Shown here: piece by piece, positions 52,732 through 60,951 of the stretch
Position numbering within the stretch: the stretch's first letter is position 1
Layout: each line of letters starts with the position of its first letter
Source of the DNA: CAVTUU01 sp045804965
GTDB taxonomy: Bacteria; Chloroflexota; Chloroflexia; Thermomicrobiales; UBA6265
DNA: 64,000 nucleotides
Direction of reading: 5' to 3'
Assembly (NCBI GenBank): GCA_045804965.1
Contig: JBJMMD010000047.1
Coordinates: 430,511-494,510 of the forward strand
Notes under the pieces: model-generated
Told to the model about the DNA's origin: nothing
The model's database searches: none
What the model saw: only the letters and a program-made list of their open reading frames with translations
Program-made: the position numbers and the translations under genes

Positions 52732-53815
52732 CGGTCGCGGCGCTTCTCCGGCTGTCGTGCGGCTATAGGCACATGATGGCAGGCCGCGCCAGCGCAGTCA
52801 AACAACGCGGATTCTTCTGCTCACGCGGTTGCTTTCTCTTAGGTGGAAGCCAGACGGGTGTGACGGGAGCGCGCCGTGCGTTAACACAGTTTCCGTACAA
52901 CCCACCAGCGGCAGACTGGATCGTCCGAACGATCATCGGTCGCCGCAAAGTGGGCAAGTCGATTCGCGACCCAATCCTCGAGTGCCGACCGCGAAAACTC
53001 GACTCCGGCCGTAATAGGCTGATGCGCCCACTGGAATCGCAAGGCCCCGTGCGGACCGAGCTCAGTTCCGATGGCGGAAATTCCTGCGAGGCCGTTCGAA
53101 GGATTCTCCGGGAATAGGTGGGTTTAGTAGATTGGGCCGAACGGACCTGCGCCGGAGCTGCTTGTAAGCGACCGAAGGCCGTCTACGATTGACGGGCAAG
53201 GGGTCCACGATGGGCAGCGTTCTGACCCGGCTGAGCAGGAATTGGACGGTGTGCGAACAACCCGTTTCCCTAATGGTCGACCTCGTTCGAGGCACGCAGC
53301 AAGGCGAGCGACTGAAAGCGACTCGAGCGCAATATCGAGACTAGACGAAGCAGACCGTCTGCATCCCGGCTGGTGTGAGCCGACCCCGGGCCGCCACGCT
53401 GATATCGACGAAGCTAAGGAACCTGCCTACGGCACCGCGACGGCCCAAAGCCCCCTGCCGGAAGAAGAGCAGTCAGCAGATCTGACCCGGCTGTTCGCGG
53501 AATACCCGCGAGACGAGCGGTTTCGGCCAGCACTTGTCGAGCTTGCTGACCCGCTGCTCGCTGAACTCGATGATCCACGGCGAACTGGCCGATCTGCCCG
53601 CCGGGGCCGACACGGCTGGGGACTCAGGCCACAACTTCACCGACTGCTTCGCCGATGTGGGGCGGGTCTGTGCCGGCGGACGCAACTAGTTCGCGCCACC
53701 TCGTCGCCGGTGCGCTTGTCATCAATAAGACGGCCGTGGCGGACATGCCACGACCAATGTTTCGACCTTATTGGAAACAGCGAGAGAAGACGCTCAAATT
53801 CGCAATAGCTTGTAA
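52732..53815. other. 1.1-kb stretch of gene debris at the left of the accessory island
   Basis: No intact gene is seen. Two short stretches look formerly coding on the plus strand: one frame up to about 53570 (LTRLFAEYPRDERFRPALVE, then LADPLLAELDD), and a second frame from ATG 53570 to 53689 (HGELADLPAGADTAGDSGHN), which could be its continuation after a frameshift. Neither family is recognised. Confidence 0.4.
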
Positions 53816-54076
53816 ACTAGTGGGTCGCACTGGCGGAAGCGACGGGATTCCGCCACGCTGTCGCCTCTTTCTGGCGATTTCCTCCCCCTTCCCAAACCCT
53901 CCGACGAGGCGGCATGCTCGTCCAGCCGATGCAAACTGACCCTTGACCAACGCGCCGCGATCCGCGTTGCCCGCCAACAGGGCCGCAGCTTGCGCGAACT
54001 TGCCACGCAATTTGCAATGTCCCATGAGTCGATTCGCAGCGCCCTCCGCGAGAATACCGATTCGCTTGCTGCATGA
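53816..54076 (+). pseudogene. Helix-turn-helix C-terminal remnant (resolvase or transposase type)
   Basis: A frame of 86 codons with no ATG, GTG or suitable TTG start ends at TGA 54074-54076. Its last part is a clear HTH: LTLDQRAAIRVARQQGRSLR, ELATQFAMSHESIRSALRE. The pattern matches the C-terminal HTH of serine recombinases and related proteins. The catalytic part is not upstream, so this is probably a remnant of a recombinase or transposase gene. Confidence 0.5.
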
Positions 54077-54216
54077 AGAAAAAACTCGGACATCGAGAAA
54101 CTGGCGCATGTCGTGCACGCCAGGCACAGAAACCGTGCACCTAGGTACGAAACTCATCAAAAGGACTGATTCTTGGGATTTCATGGAGATAGCTGAGGCC
54201 ATTCAAACGTATATGT

Positions 54217-54246
54217 GTATTGTCACAACCGTGTGCAACACAATAC
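54217..54246 (+). promoter_or_regulatory. Inverted repeat next to the -35 element
   Basis: GTATTGT (54217-54223) is matched by ACAATAC (54240-54246), with CACA...TGTG symmetry between the arms. It ends one base before the TTGACA box, the usual place for a repressor operator. The region is AT-richer than its surroundings. Confidence 0.45.
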
Positions 54247-54274
54247 TTGACAGCATTCTGCCATTAGCTACGAT
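54247..54274 (+). promoter_or_regulatory. Sigma-70-like promoter of the primase operon
   Basis: TTGACA (54247-54252) and TACGAT (54269-54274) are separated by 16 bases. The first gene starts 50 bases after the -10 box. This is the clearest promoter in the window. Confidence 0.6.
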
Positions 54275-54324
54275 GGTGAACACTGGCGCGAGCGACTCAG
54301 CGCCCATTCCCACGATCAGCGAGG

Positions 54325-54606
54325 ATGCTCGTGGTTACCATCGAGCCGGACCCCAACGACGTCGTCGTAAGGACGTTGGTGTACTCCCGCGCGGAGATGC
54401 GCCGCCGCGGCCAAATAGGCGGCCGCGTTGCTGCCGCTCGTGGCCGCCAACCCCACAATCTCGAACTGGCCCGCCGCGCTCGTGAAGCGAGCTTTACAAC
54501 GCCTGAAGCGCGCATCGAGTTCTTCCGGCGCCTTGGCCGGGCTGGCGTCGAGGCGAGACTTCGCAGAGCCGCCGACCGTGGCGACGAACCGGCGGCGGCG
54601 TCATGA
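54325..54606 (+). CDS. Small arginine-rich protein, first gene of the primase operon
   Basis: A 93-residue basic protein. It begins MLVVTIEPDPNDVVVRTLVY, followed by RAEMRRRGQIGGRVAAARGR and helices rich in Arg/Ala (FFRRLGRAGVEARLRRAADR). Either ATG 54325 or GTG 54331 could start it; GAGG stands upstream. The stop overlaps the next start by ATGA, so they are coupled. The basic composition suggests nucleic-acid binding, as in small plasmid or phage proteins, but no family is recognised. Confidence 0.55.
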   Translation: MLVVTIEPDPNDVVVRTLVYSRAEMRRRGQIGGRVAAARGRQPHNLELARRAREASFTTPEARIEFFRRLGRAGVEARLRRAADRGDEPAAAS

Positions 54607-54806
54607 AGCGGAACCTCTCCCCGGAGTCTGCAGCCCTACTCCCGCTTGCCAGAGTCCTTGCCGCGATCGTGGAACGCGTCGTCGGCGAAGAGCAGGCCAA
54701 GCGGGAAGCCGAACCGGACCCGTCTCAGGAAACCACTATCGTGCCATTCAGCACGCGTCCGCTGCCATTCAAACCGCCGCCGCCGCCAACAGAACCGGCC
54801 ACCTGA
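54603..54806 (+). CDS. 67-residue protein coupled to the preceding gene
   Basis: It starts at the ATGA overlap. It begins MKRNLSPESAALLPLARVLA, and its C-terminus is proline-rich (PFKPPPPPTEPAT). No family is recognised. It sits 27 bases before the primase-helicase gene, whose AAAGGAAG ribosome site follows, so all three probably form one transcript from the promoter at 54247. Confidence 0.5.
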   Translation: MKRNLSPESAALLPLARVLAAIVERVVGEEQAKREAEPDPSQETTIVPFSTRPLPFKPPPPPTEPAT

Positions 54807-54833
54807 CACAAGGCGGCCGGAAAGGAAGACGCC

Positions 54834-57209
54834 GTGATCTTGACGGCGACCCCCGATAACGTTCAGTTTACCAACCGCCCATCCCAAGCGGTGCTGTGGC
54901 GCGAGATCAGCGCCATCCTGCGCCGTCTGCCGGCACCCGCTCCGCAATCCGGTCGCGATCGCACGTGGCGACGAGATCGCGCGGCACCGATTCGATGCGG
55001 GGATATGAGTGACTCGTTGCCTCTTTGGGATGCCCTGCCCGTCAGCGAAAAGCATCGCGCTGAACTCATCGCCTCGGCCATCGCATCCGAAGTTGCCAAA
55101 GAGCGCGGCTATCAAAGCATCACGACCAAACGCGCGGTGATGAAACTCGGCTTTCGGGAAAGCCAAGCCAATGTCCCGGGCTGGTTGGCGCCGATGCACA
55201 ACATCGCCGGTGAGCTCGCCGATTACACCTTCAAACCCGATTCGCCCCGTATCAAGGATGGGAAATCCGTCAAGTACGAGCAAATCGTCGGGCACGCACC
55301 GATCGTCGACGTGCCGCCGCGCGCCCGCCCCTGGGTGATGGATCCGAAACAAGCACTCTTTTTCACAGAGGGAATCAAGAAGGGCGATTCAGGAGCGTCG
55401 CACGAGCTCGCGATCGTGATGCTCTTGGGTGTCTGGAACTGGAAATCTTCGGAGGTCATCGCGGCGCTTGATCGAATCCCGCTCAAGGGTCGAGCGGTCT
55501 ACATCGCGTTTGATTCAGATTGGCGCCGGAAACCGGGCGTGCGCCAAGCCCTGAACCGGCTTATTTCCGTGCTCCGTCAAGCCGGTGCCATCGTTGCCAT
55601 TCTCGATTTGCCAGAACCGACGTCGGGAATCAAAGTCGGCCTTGACGACTACTTTGCCGCAGATCCCAAGCACAACGCCACCACGCTGCTTCGGTATGCA
55701 AGCGAAGCCGACGACCCGATCGATGATCCTGATGACGATGCTGAAACCGGTGCCTATGCGGTCCGAAACGGGTGTATTGCCTACCGTAAGCGCGAGCGCG
55801 ACGGGGACGTCTGGCTGCCGCTCTGCAACTTCAACGCCGAAATTGTCGCGCAGGTGATCGCCGACAACGGCGTCGAAGAGCACGGCTCGATTGCGCTGCG
55901 CGGGCAACTTGCCACTGGCAAGGCCTTGCCGCTGATCGAAGTCTCGTTCAGCCGCTTTGCGTCGCTCGACTGGGTTATTTCGAAATGGGGCGCCGGCGCC
56001 GTGATTAATGCCGGCATGGGCGCGAACGACCGGCTGCGCGAAGCCATTCAACGGCTCTCGCCCGACGTGCCAATTAGGCGCGTCTACACCCATCCCGGCT
56101 GGCGGAAGATCGACGGACGCTGGGTGTTTTTGCATCGTGATGGTGCGATTGGTCCCCAAGGGACCTTTTCCCCAGAACGGGTCGAAGTCCGGCTCAATGG
56201 TCCGGCTGAGCGCCTATGCCTGCCAGTCCCGCCAACGGACGCTGCCTTAATCGCCGCAATTGCAACCGTGCTCAGTGTCCGCGACGTGGCGCCGGACCGA
56301 TTGTCCAGTCTTGTGCTCGCGCTCCCCTTCGCCGCCCCGCTCCTGGCGATTCATCCAATCGACACGGGCGTCTACCTGCTCGGCCCCACCGGTTCACTCA
56401 AAAGTGAGCTCAACGCGCTGACCCAACGCTTCTTCGGCCCGGCCTTTGACCGGGAGACGCCACCCGGTACCTATCTTGACACGCCGAACGCGCTCGAAAA
56501 ACTGGTGTTCGATTGCAAAGACGCGGTGTGCTGGATTGACGACTTCGCGCCCACCGGTTCCGCTTTCGATATTCAGCGCTATCACGGCACGGCGGAGCGG
56601 CTCTTCCGTGGGATCGGCAATCAAAGCGGACGCGGCCGGTTGAATCAAAATCTGGAATCCCGACCTGTCTACGTGCCGCGGGGACTCGTGATCAGTAGCG
56701 GCGAAGATGTGCCCCATATGCAATCGGCGCTGGCCCGCGTGGTGATTGCGGAAGTGAAGCATGGTGACGTCAATCAAACGAAACTCGCCGTCCTTCAAGC
56801 CGAGCCCGCCCGCTCCCAGTTCGCGGCCAGCACCGCGGCCTATGTGCAGTGGCTGGCACCACAACTGGACTCGCTGCGGACCGCGATCGGCGCCGAACAC
56901 CTCGCCTTGCGAGCGTCCCTGACCGGCGATCACCTGCGGACCCCAGATGCGATCGCCCACCTTGCCCTCGGCTGGCGGCTGTGGTTGCGGTTCGCGGTCG
57001 AGGTCGGCGCCCTCACGCCGGCCGCGGAGGACGCGGCATGGCAACGCGCACTTGCGGGCCTGAAAGAAGCAGGACAAGCCCAAGCCGGGCACCAGGAGCC
57101 GCACAAACCGGCCATTCGCTTTATTGAGTTGCTGATGTCCGCGATCGCGCGCGGCGACGCCTATGTGGCCACGACGGCGGGGGATCAGCCGGACAACTTC
57201 CCGGCCTGA
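54834..57209 (+). CDS. TOPRIM (DUF3854)-ATPase primase-helicase, N-terminal part, interrupted by TGA
   Basis: A 791-residue product from GTG 54834 (AAAGGAAG upstream). About residues 100-290 match DUF3854, a TOPRIM-like primase domain with FFTEGIKKGDSGAS (E179) and YIAFDSDWRRKPG (D227, D229). A beta-rich segment follows, then an AAA/DUF927-like helicase core with Walker A GPTGSLKS (517-524) and Walker B CWIDDF (D569-D570). Such proteins initiate replication of plasmids, phages and integrated satellites. The TGA at 57207-57209 is in frame with 189 further sense codons that complete the family C-terminus, so the gene is split. Confidence 0.82.
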   Translation: MILTATPDNVQFTNRPSQAVLWREISAILRRLPAPAPQSGRDRTWRRDRAAPIRCGDMSDSLPLWDALPVSEKHRAELIASAIASEVAKERGYQSITTKRAVMKLGFRESQANVPGWLAPMHNIAGELADYTFKPDSPRIKDGKSVKYEQIVGHAPIVDVPPRARPWVMDPKQALFFTEGIKKGDSGASHELAIVMLLGVWNWKSSEVIAALDRIPLKGRAVYIAFDSDWRRKPGVRQALNRLISVLRQAGAIVAILDLPEPTSGIKVGLDDYFAADPKHNATTLLRYASEADDPIDDPDDDAETGAYAVRNGCIAYRKRERDGDVWLPLCNFNAEIVAQVIADNGVEEHGSIALRGQLATGKALPLIEVSFSRFASLDWVISKWGAGAVINAGMGANDRLREAIQRLSPDVPIRRVYTHPGWRKIDGRWVFLHRDGAIGPQGTFSPERVEVRLNGPAERLCLPVPPTDAALIAAIATVLSVRDVAPDRLSSLVLALPFAAPLLAIHPIDTGVYLLGPTGSLKSELNALTQRFFGPAFDRETPPGTYLDTPNALEKLVFDCKDAVCWIDDFAPTGSAFDIQRYHGTAERLFRGIGNQSGRGRLNQNLESRPVYVPRGLVISSGEDVPHMQSALARVVIAEVKHGDVNQTKLAVLQAEPARSQFAASTAAYVQWLAPQLDSLRTAIGAEHLALRASLTGDHLRTPDAIAHLALGWRLWLRFAVEVGALTPAAEDAAWQRALAGLKEAGQAQAGHQEPHKPAIRFIELLMSAIARGDAYVATTAGDQPDNFPA

Positions 57210-57248
57210 GGCTGGACGCGCAAGGACTACGGCGACAACACGACCTAC

Positions 57249-57779
57249 GTGCCGCAGGGGAAGTGCGTCGGTTGGCTTGATGGTGACAACCTGTATCTCG
57301 ATCTCACCTCCGCCTATGCCGCCGCCCAGCGCCTCGCTGGCACTGACAACCGATTGACCGTCAGTGCGCATATGCTCGCCAAGCAGCTCGACGAAGCCGG
57401 CTTCCTGCAAACGAAAGAAGGTGATCGCGGCAAGCTCTACGTCCGGCGTATGATTCTGGGGAAGCGGATCACCGTCTATCATCTGGCCGCCTCTCTTATC
57501 ACAGAGAAAGGGTCCCTTGGGTCCCAATCAGGGACAAAAACAGCCGAACCGCCGGCTGAAAAGGGCCCCGATTTGGACGATGGGCTAGGCACAAATGGGA
57601 CCGAAGGGACCGATGGGACCCTTTTTCCAACATCTATAAGCACCCCAGAGAAAAACGGAATCGCACCCGGTGGCAAAGCCTGTCGGCGATGCGGCCGGAC
57701 CTTGGCGGCGGATTGGGTATCCGCCTGGTGTAGTGCTCAATGCGTGATGGCAGACGAGCAGGCGCGGGTCGCCCGATGA
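57249..57779 (+). CDS. C-terminal part of the interrupted primase-helicase
   Basis: The frame after the TGA (open from 57210) is the same as that of the upstream gene. It reads GWTRKDYGDNTTYVPQGKCV, then GWLDGDNLYLDLTSAYAAAQ, which in form is the usual C-terminal winged-helix-like domain of primase-helicases. It ends with CRRCGRTLAADWVSAWCSAQC, a C-x2-C-x12-C-x3-C zinc-finger-like pattern. GTG 57249 has no ribosome site, so separate translation is unlikely. Either the stop is read through at some rate, or this half is dead. Confidence 0.55.
   Translation: MPQGKCVGWLDGDNLYLDLTSAYAAAQRLAGTDNRLTVSAHMLAKQLDEAGFLQTKEGDRGKLYVRRMILGKRITVYHLAASLITEKGSLGSQSGTKTAEPPAEKGPDLDDGLGTNGTEGTDGTLFPTSISTPEKNGIAPGGKACRRCGRTLAADWVSAWCSAQCVMADEQARVAR
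57510..57621. repeat. Three direct GGGACC repeats (9-base period) and two inverted copies
   Basis: GGGACC occurs at 57597, 57606 and 57615 with spacers GAA and GAT. GGGTCCC occurs at 57510 and 57519 in the opposite sense. The two groups can pair with one central mismatch, over a loop of about 75 bases. They encode GSLGSQ and GTEGTDGT. An iteron-like replication site is possible. Confidence 0.5.
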
Positions 57780-58246
57780 CGACAACGCACGCAGGACTGA
57801 AGCTGGAGGAGTCGCGGATGGGCTTGTTAACGGTTGAGCGCGCACCAGCGGAGCAGACGGTGGAGGTGAACCCGCGCTGTCGCCTGTGCGAGGAGGTTCG
57901 TCACCACTTTGCCCCCGACGCTGCTGAGGATGTCCCAGGGCCGCTGTTTCCCCCTACCCGTACTGTTCCCATCCAACGCCAAACATCGCGTACAGACGAT
58001 CTTCGGGCGTTTCAGCCCATGCAGGATCGGCAGGGTCGCCAGGCGGACAGGATCGCGCCTCACTCCTCTTCTGCAATCGTCTCTGATCCATCGCCGGATC
58101 AAAGAGTACGTCCCATTCGTCCGGCTCACCGACAACCACAATCCAGCCGATCGATCTATCTCGAGATTGACTACCGACCAGTGTCCGAGGTCGTCGACTA
58201 CCGGTTCAGCGACACCGAGCCGGCTGATTCTTCGGAGAGGGCATAG
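57776..58246 (+). CDS. Small protein coupled to the primase end, probably truncated
   Basis: ATG 57776 overlaps the previous stop by ATGA. The first 55 residues look coding (MTTTHAGLKLEESRMGLLTV, then VNPRCRLCEEVRHHFAPDA with a CxxC). After about 57950 the sequence becomes Arg/Pro/Ser-rich and overlaps the minus-strand gene remnant, so the original C-terminus was probably lost at the island border. No family is recognised. Confidence 0.4.
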   Translation: MTTTHAGLKLEESRMGLLTVERAPAEQTVEVNPRCRLCEEVRHHFAPDAAEDVPGPLFPPTRTVPIQRQTSRTDDLRAFQPMQDRQGRQADRIAPHSSSAIVSDPSPDQRVRPIRPAHRQPQSSRSIYLEIDYRPVSEVVDYRFSDTEPADSSERA

Positions 58247-58320
58247 CTAAAAGCAATCGGGAGTGTGCCCGGTCCTGGCTCGCAATCTGGGTTGGTGAGT
58301 GAGTCGAGCAGGGGATCGCG
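57954..58320 (-). pseudogene. Decayed minus-strand gene at the right border of the island
   Basis: Three successive minus-strand frames join into a protein-like sequence: GTLPIAFSYALSEESAGSVS ending in a TAG near 58198; then VVDDLGHWSVVNLEIDRS; then IGWIVVVGEPDEWDVLFDPA, continuing to AETPEDRLYAMFGVGWEQYG and a stop at 57954. The middle shift is near 58150. The family is not recognised. The beginning is not seen; 58251-58432 otherwise holds only the promoter region of the next gene. Confidence 0.4.
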
Positions 58321-58432
58321 TTGGCGCTTCATCTGATGATGTCGGCAGACCGGCCCATTCGCAGGATGAGCTATAGTCTTTCCATATTCGACATCCGAGC
58401 GTCGCTGGGCGCGCACCCTAGAGGATCACTCC

Positions 58433-60811
58433 ATGGAGCGCCAAGCCGCTGCCCATCACGCATCCTTGCCAACGCCGCTCGCGCCGCTTTCCGACCGTGA
58501 TCACGCTAGCACTGGCAATCTCCCAGCGCCGCTGACCTTTCTCATCGGTCGGGAGCGAGAGATCGCCGCCGCCTGCGCACTGTTGCGACGTGACGACCTA
58601 CGTTTACTCACCTTCACCGGTCCCGGGGGCGTTGGTAAGACGCAATTGGCCCTGGCAGTCGCGCGGAAGCTGACCACCGATTTCGCGGATGGAGCCATCT
58701 TCGTGCCGCTTGCGCCGGTGCGCGATCCGACGCTCGTCGCGTCGGCAATCGCGCAGCAGCTTGATATGCGCGACACGGGCACACGGTCGCTGTTCGATGA
58801 TCTGTGTGCAGCTCTACGCGACCGGGAACTCTTGCTGCTGCTCGATAACTTCGAACACGTCATCGCGGCAGCGCCACTGGTTGCCGATCTCCTCACAGCG
58901 AGTCCCCGACTCAAGGTGCTCATCACTAGCCGCGAACTGCTGCGTCTGACTGGAGAGCATGCTTTTGACGTCCCGCCTCTCGAACTTCCTAATCCAGCAA
59001 GAGCGTTGCCGATCGATGAGCTGTCGCGGGGCGATGCGATCCGCCTGTTTGTGACCCGAGCTCTGGAGGTTAAACCGGACTTTGTCCTCACCGACGCAAA
59101 CGCGAAGGCGGTCGCTGCTATTTGCTCGACCCTTGATGGGGTGCCGCTTGCGCTCGAGCTGGCCGCTGCCCGTATGCGGATACTGACCCCTTCCGCGCTC
59201 TTGGCGCAATTGACCAACCGTTTGCAACTTCTGACCGGTGGCCGTCGGGATGCACCCGAACGGCTACAAACGATGCGCAACGCGATCGCCTGGAGTTACG
59301 ACCTGCTTACCTCCGAAGAGCAAGACCTCTTTCGCCGCCTCTCGGTCTTCGTCGGGGGATTCACGCTCGAGGCGGCGCAGGCGGTCATGGCGGATCGACC
59401 CGTGCTGGACGACCTCACCTCGCTCGTGAACCAGAGTCTGGTGCGCCAAGCGACGCTCCCGGGCGACAAAATGCGGTTCACGATGCTGGAAACGATTCGT
59501 GAATACGGACTTGAACAGCTCGCGGCGAGCGATGAGGAGACAGCCGCGCGAGACTCGCACGCCGCCTTTTTCGTCGGGTTGGACTACTGGTTGGAGCCGA
59601 ATCACGTCGCATCTGGCGAGCATGTCGACGATCACATCCAGAGCGTCGAGGTCGAGCATCCCAATCTGAGAGCGGCACTCGCACATATGGCGGACTCCGG
59701 CAACGCGGAGGGTGTGCTCAGGTTGGCTGGTGCGCTGGCCGTCTTCTGGCACCTGCGGGGATATCTCCGCGAAGGCCAGCAATGGCTGCAATGGGCGCTG
59801 GCGCACACCGCCGAGGCTCCGACGGCAGTGCGAGGCCGTGCGCTCGTCGGCCTCAGTCTGCTTTTGTGGACCCAGGGCGATGTCGAGCCTGCCGAGCCCC
59901 TCGCTATCGCCGCCCTCGCTATCGCTGACCGGATTGGCGACAAGGAAATCGCCGCAAATTCAATCCACGAGCTTGGCCTAATCGAAGTCGTCCGAAGACG
60001 CTGGGACCGCGCTGGTCCGCTCATGCAGGAGGCTCTTCGTCGTTGGCACGAACTTGGTATGCCGTCGACAGAGGCGATAGCACTTATCACGTTAAGCGGC
60101 ATCGCCCGCGAAGTCGGCGACGTCGCGGCATCTGCCCTCCAGGCTGAAAAGGCACTCGCAATTTTTCGCGCGGCAGGACATTCATCGGGCGCGGCCTTAG
60201 CACTCATCCCCCTTGGGCGCCTCGCGGTCGACCGCGGGGACGATCACCTCGCGGCACTGGCCTACGGGGAAGCGCTCCAGTTGTTGTCTGGCATCGGCGG
60301 GCGCTGGGTTATTGTGAGAGCGTTGGCCGGATTGGCTGCTCTATGCACTGTGCACGATCAGCCCGAGACCGCGGCCGCGCTCATTGGGGCCTTCGACGCC
60401 CGTTGGCAGGAGGCCGGGACCTCCAATTTACCAGTGGACCAAAGTAATTACGACCGGGCGTTGGAGGGTGCCCGCACGGCTCTCGGTAATGAACGGTTCG
60501 CCGAACACTATGCCAGAGGCCAGGCACTACCGCTTCACGAAGTAGTTGATATGGCGGTTGCGGTCACTATCGCCGGCAGCCCTGCAAGTTCAATCAGGCT
60601 GCCTCGGACTGCATCAAGCGGCGCCCTCACCGCCCGTGAACTCCAAGTCGTGCGCTTGCTCGTCGAAGGTCTCTCCGATAAGGAGATTGCCGAGGCGCTC
60701 GGGATCACTCGGCGCACCGTCTCCGGCTACGTCGAGATCATTCTGGGCAAGTTCAATGTCCCGTCCCGCACTGCCGCTGCGACCTACGCCACGCGCCACG
60801 GGCTGGTCTGA
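58433..60811 (+). CDS. LuxR-type STAND ATPase regulator (copy C)
   Basis: A 792-residue paralogue of copies A and B. Walker A is GPGGVGKT (63-70), Walker B LLLLDNFEHV, and the ATPase motif DGVPLALELAAARMRIL is kept. TPR-like helices fill the middle. The HTH is LTARELQVVRLLVEGLSDKE with ITRRTVSGYVEIILGKFNV. GAGGATCACTCC precedes ATG 58433. The downstream gene on the same strand encodes an exported SnoaL/cupin protein, so local control of it is plausible (inference). Confidence 0.92.
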   Translation: MERQAAAHHASLPTPLAPLSDRDHASTGNLPAPLTFLIGREREIAAACALLRRDDLRLLTFTGPGGVGKTQLALAVARKLTTDFADGAIFVPLAPVRDPTLVASAIAQQLDMRDTGTRSLFDDLCAALRDRELLLLLDNFEHVIAAAPLVADLLTASPRLKVLITSRELLRLTGEHAFDVPPLELPNPARALPIDELSRGDAIRLFVTRALEVKPDFVLTDANAKAVAAICSTLDGVPLALELAAARMRILTPSALLAQLTNRLQLLTGGRRDAPERLQTMRNAIAWSYDLLTSEEQDLFRRLSVFVGGFTLEAAQAVMADRPVLDDLTSLVNQSLVRQATLPGDKMRFTMLETIREYGLEQLAASDEETAARDSHAAFFVGLDYWLEPNHVASGEHVDDHIQSVEVEHPNLRAALAHMADSGNAEGVLRLAGALAVFWHLRGYLREGQQWLQWALAHTAEAPTAVRGRALVGLSLLLWTQGDVEPAEPLAIAALAIADRIGDKEIAANSIHELGLIEVVRRRWDRAGPLMQEALRRWHELGMPSTEAIALITLSGIAREVGDVAASALQAEKALAIFRAAGHSSGAALALIPLGRLAVDRGDDHLAALAYGEALQLLSGIGGRWVIVRALAGLAALCTVHDQPETAAALIGAFDARWQEAGTSNLPVDQSNYDRALEGARTALGNERFAEHYARGQALPLHEVVDMAVAVTIAGSPASSIRLPRTASSGALTARELQVVRLLVEGLSDKEIAEALGITRRTVSGYVEIILGKFNVPSRTAAATYATRHGLV

Positions 60812-60951
60812 CACTTCGTTGTAGCCCGAACCCGTACTTTTCCCCGTGAACATTTCACGAATGACCCCGGAATCCTCCCGATGTACGGGAGTTCTCGGTT
60901 TCCTAGGCTCCTGCTCATGCGATCACGGGTAGTAGGTAGGAGTCGCGCATC

